Source: Gemmatimonas sp. UBA7669 (GTDB lineage Bacteria > Gemmatimonadota > Gemmatimonadetes > Gemmatimonadales > Gemmatimonadaceae). From it: a stretch of DNA of 14,868 nt. Where the stretch lies: the NCBI RefSeq assembly GCF_002483225.1, contig NZ_DLHL01000017.1, positions 1-14,868 on the forward strand, in the 5' to 3' direction. A program made the translations under genes and the position numbers. Positions 14,056 through 14,868 of this stretch are shown here, piece after piece. Positions within the stretch are counted from its first letter, which is position 1. Each line of letters starts with the position of its first letter. The notes beneath the pieces were generated by a model. It was given only the letters and a program-made list of their open reading frames with translations. It searched no databases and was not told the origin of the DNA.

Positions 14056-14844
14056 ATGACCGAGGCCCTGGCCGCTCCCGCCAAATCCACTCGCAGTCTC
14101 TGGGTGCGTCTGCTTGTGGCGCTCACCAGCGCGACGGCTCTGGTGGCCACGGTGCTGGTGGTAGCCGCCGCGGCCGTGTTTCCGCCCATCGGGGCGCGGC
14201 GCACCGCGCGCGCGGCAGCTGAAGCCGAGGTCTCGTCACAGCTCGAGACCGATGAGCGCGTGGTGGCGCAGGCCTTTGCCTCGCAGCGACGTTGGACCGA
14301 CATGTGGCGTGAATCGTTTGGCGTGGTGGTGGCCACCGATCGCCGTCTGCTGTATGTGGGCGCGCCCCCTACCCCGTTGCTGCGGCCACGCGATGAGGGG
14401 CCACTCGAACTGCTGGTGGAAAGCTACCCCTACGCCTCCGCCTTCACGCTCGACCCGCGCACGCTGTGGGGAGGCCGCGTGCGGGGCCTCGTGCTGCGCA
14501 CACCGCTCACACAGGTGGACTTTCTCGTCGACGACAACGACTGGGACCGCGCGGCACGCATTGCCCGTGCGGCCTCCGAGGCCCGTCGCGCCGTGACGCA
14601 GGAAATGCAGCAACTCGATGACGTGACACGCGCGCCCCTGCCACGCGCAGAACAGTACGAGACCTATGTGGTGCGCCGCGGCGAAACTCTTACCGGTCTC
14701 GCGCTGCGCTTCCGTACGTCGCCCGATGTGCTGCGGCAGCTCAATCAGTTGCGCACCGATCGCATTCAATCCGGGCAGCGGCTTAGGGTGCCGAAACACT
14801 TGTCCGTTCCTGAGCAACCGGCCGACTCAAGCGTTTATCGATGA
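14056..14844 (+). CDS. Membrane-anchored PH-like and LysM domain protein
   Basis: The 262-residue protein starts with a basic N-terminus (KSTRSLWVR) and one transmembrane helix (about 17-41), or an uncleaved signal anchor. Residues 63-165 look like a bacterial PH-type domain: ETDERVVAQAFASQRRW, then GVVVATDRRLLYVG (89-102) and further strands to VDFLVDDNDWDRA. A helical linker (166-190) leads to a C-terminal LysM domain (about 204-246: YVVRRGETLTGLALRF through LNQLRTDRIQSGQRLRVP), which in bacteria binds peptidoglycan. With the N-terminus inside, both domains would sit in the periplasm and tie the inner membrane to the wall. ATG 14056 has no usable Shine-Dalgarno; see the promoter entry. The TGA overlaps a possible next start (ATGA). 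The LysM is secure and the PH-like part is likely. Confidence 0.85.
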   Translation: MTEALAAPAKSTRSLWVRLLVALTSATALVATVLVVAAAAVFPPIGARRTARAAAEAEVSSQLETDERVVAQAFASQRRWTDMWRESFGVVVATDRRLLYVGAPPTPLLRPRDEGPLELLVESYPYASAFTLDPRTLWGGRVRGLVLRTPLTQVDFLVDDNDWDRAARIARAASEARRAVTQEMQQLDDVTRAPLPRAEQYETYVVRRGETLTGLALRFRTSPDVLRQLNQLRTDRIQSGQRLRVPKHLSVPEQPADSSVYR

Positions 14845-14868
14845 CACTTAGGGAAGCTCTGATCAGGT
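14841..14868 (+). CDS. Possible start of a downstream coupled gene (partial)
   Basis: An ATG at 14841 overlaps the TGA of the LysM gene as ATGA and opens a frame reading MTLREALIR up to the window edge. Such overlaps usually mark the next gene of an operon, but only nine codons are visible and there is no clear ribosome binding site. The short sequence resembles N-termini of some GspE/PilB-type proteins, too little to name it. Confidence 0.3.

Noticed and set aside
1..14868. Search for CRISPR arrays, tRNA/rRNA genes, insertion sequences, prophage or defence genes
   Set aside because: No spaced direct repeats, clover-leaf sequences, transposase or integrase motifs were seen on either strand.

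Overview
This window is high-GC chromosomal DNA with tightly packed genes, frequent GTG starts and short gene overlaps. The mix of genes fits an aerobic, diderm heterotroph: a secreted 6-bladed beta-propeller, a small outer-membrane-barrel-like protein, a GHL10 lipoprotein, a short-form homogentisate dioxygenase and a symporter with a small membrane partner. Gemmatimonadota is my best guess. That is an inference from protein style; no rRNA or other marker gene is present.

Left part (1-7.4 kb): a secreted beta-propeller gene on the + strand converges on a minus-strand gene train. In transcription order (right to left) the train is 4-hydroxyphenylpyruvate dioxygenase (7199-6075), homogentisate 1,2-dioxygenase (6067-4874), a class I/II aminotransferase (4854-3664), a GHL10-type glycoside-hydrolase-like lipoprotein (3667-1829) and ApaG (1795-1382). 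Gaps are 7 bp, 19 bp, a 4-bp GTGA overlap and 33 bp. The first three genes could carry tyrosine to maleylacetoacetate, if the aminotransferase accepts tyrosine. A 240-bp control region with two inverted repeats precedes the train.

Middle (7.4-9.8 kb): an acetoacetyl-CoA synthetase gene on the minus strand ends in a clear intrinsic terminator just upstream of the tyrosine genes. It could re-use the acetoacetate released by tyrosine breakdown. A small unrecognised gene (88 aa, with a Cys/His cluster) lies directly upstream and is joined to it by another GTGA overlap.

Right part (9.8-14.9 kb): three short + strand genes come first: a PspB-like membrane-anchored coiled coil, an unrecognised 252-aa soluble protein and a 210-aa exported barrel-like protein. 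They converge on a minus-strand pair made of a 4-helix membrane protein and an SSS-family sodium:solute symporter. Divergent from that pair is a membrane protein with a PH-like segment and a C-terminal LysM domain. Its stop codon overlaps a possible next start at the window edge.

I saw no tRNA, rRNA, CRISPR array, insertion sequence or prophage gene. No gene-free stretch exceeds about 250 bp. Most of the window is ordinary metabolism. The parts worth a second look are the composition of the tyrosine gene train and its leader, the small protein coupled to acetoacetyl-CoA synthetase, the symporter with its 4-helix partner, and the PH-like/LysM protein.
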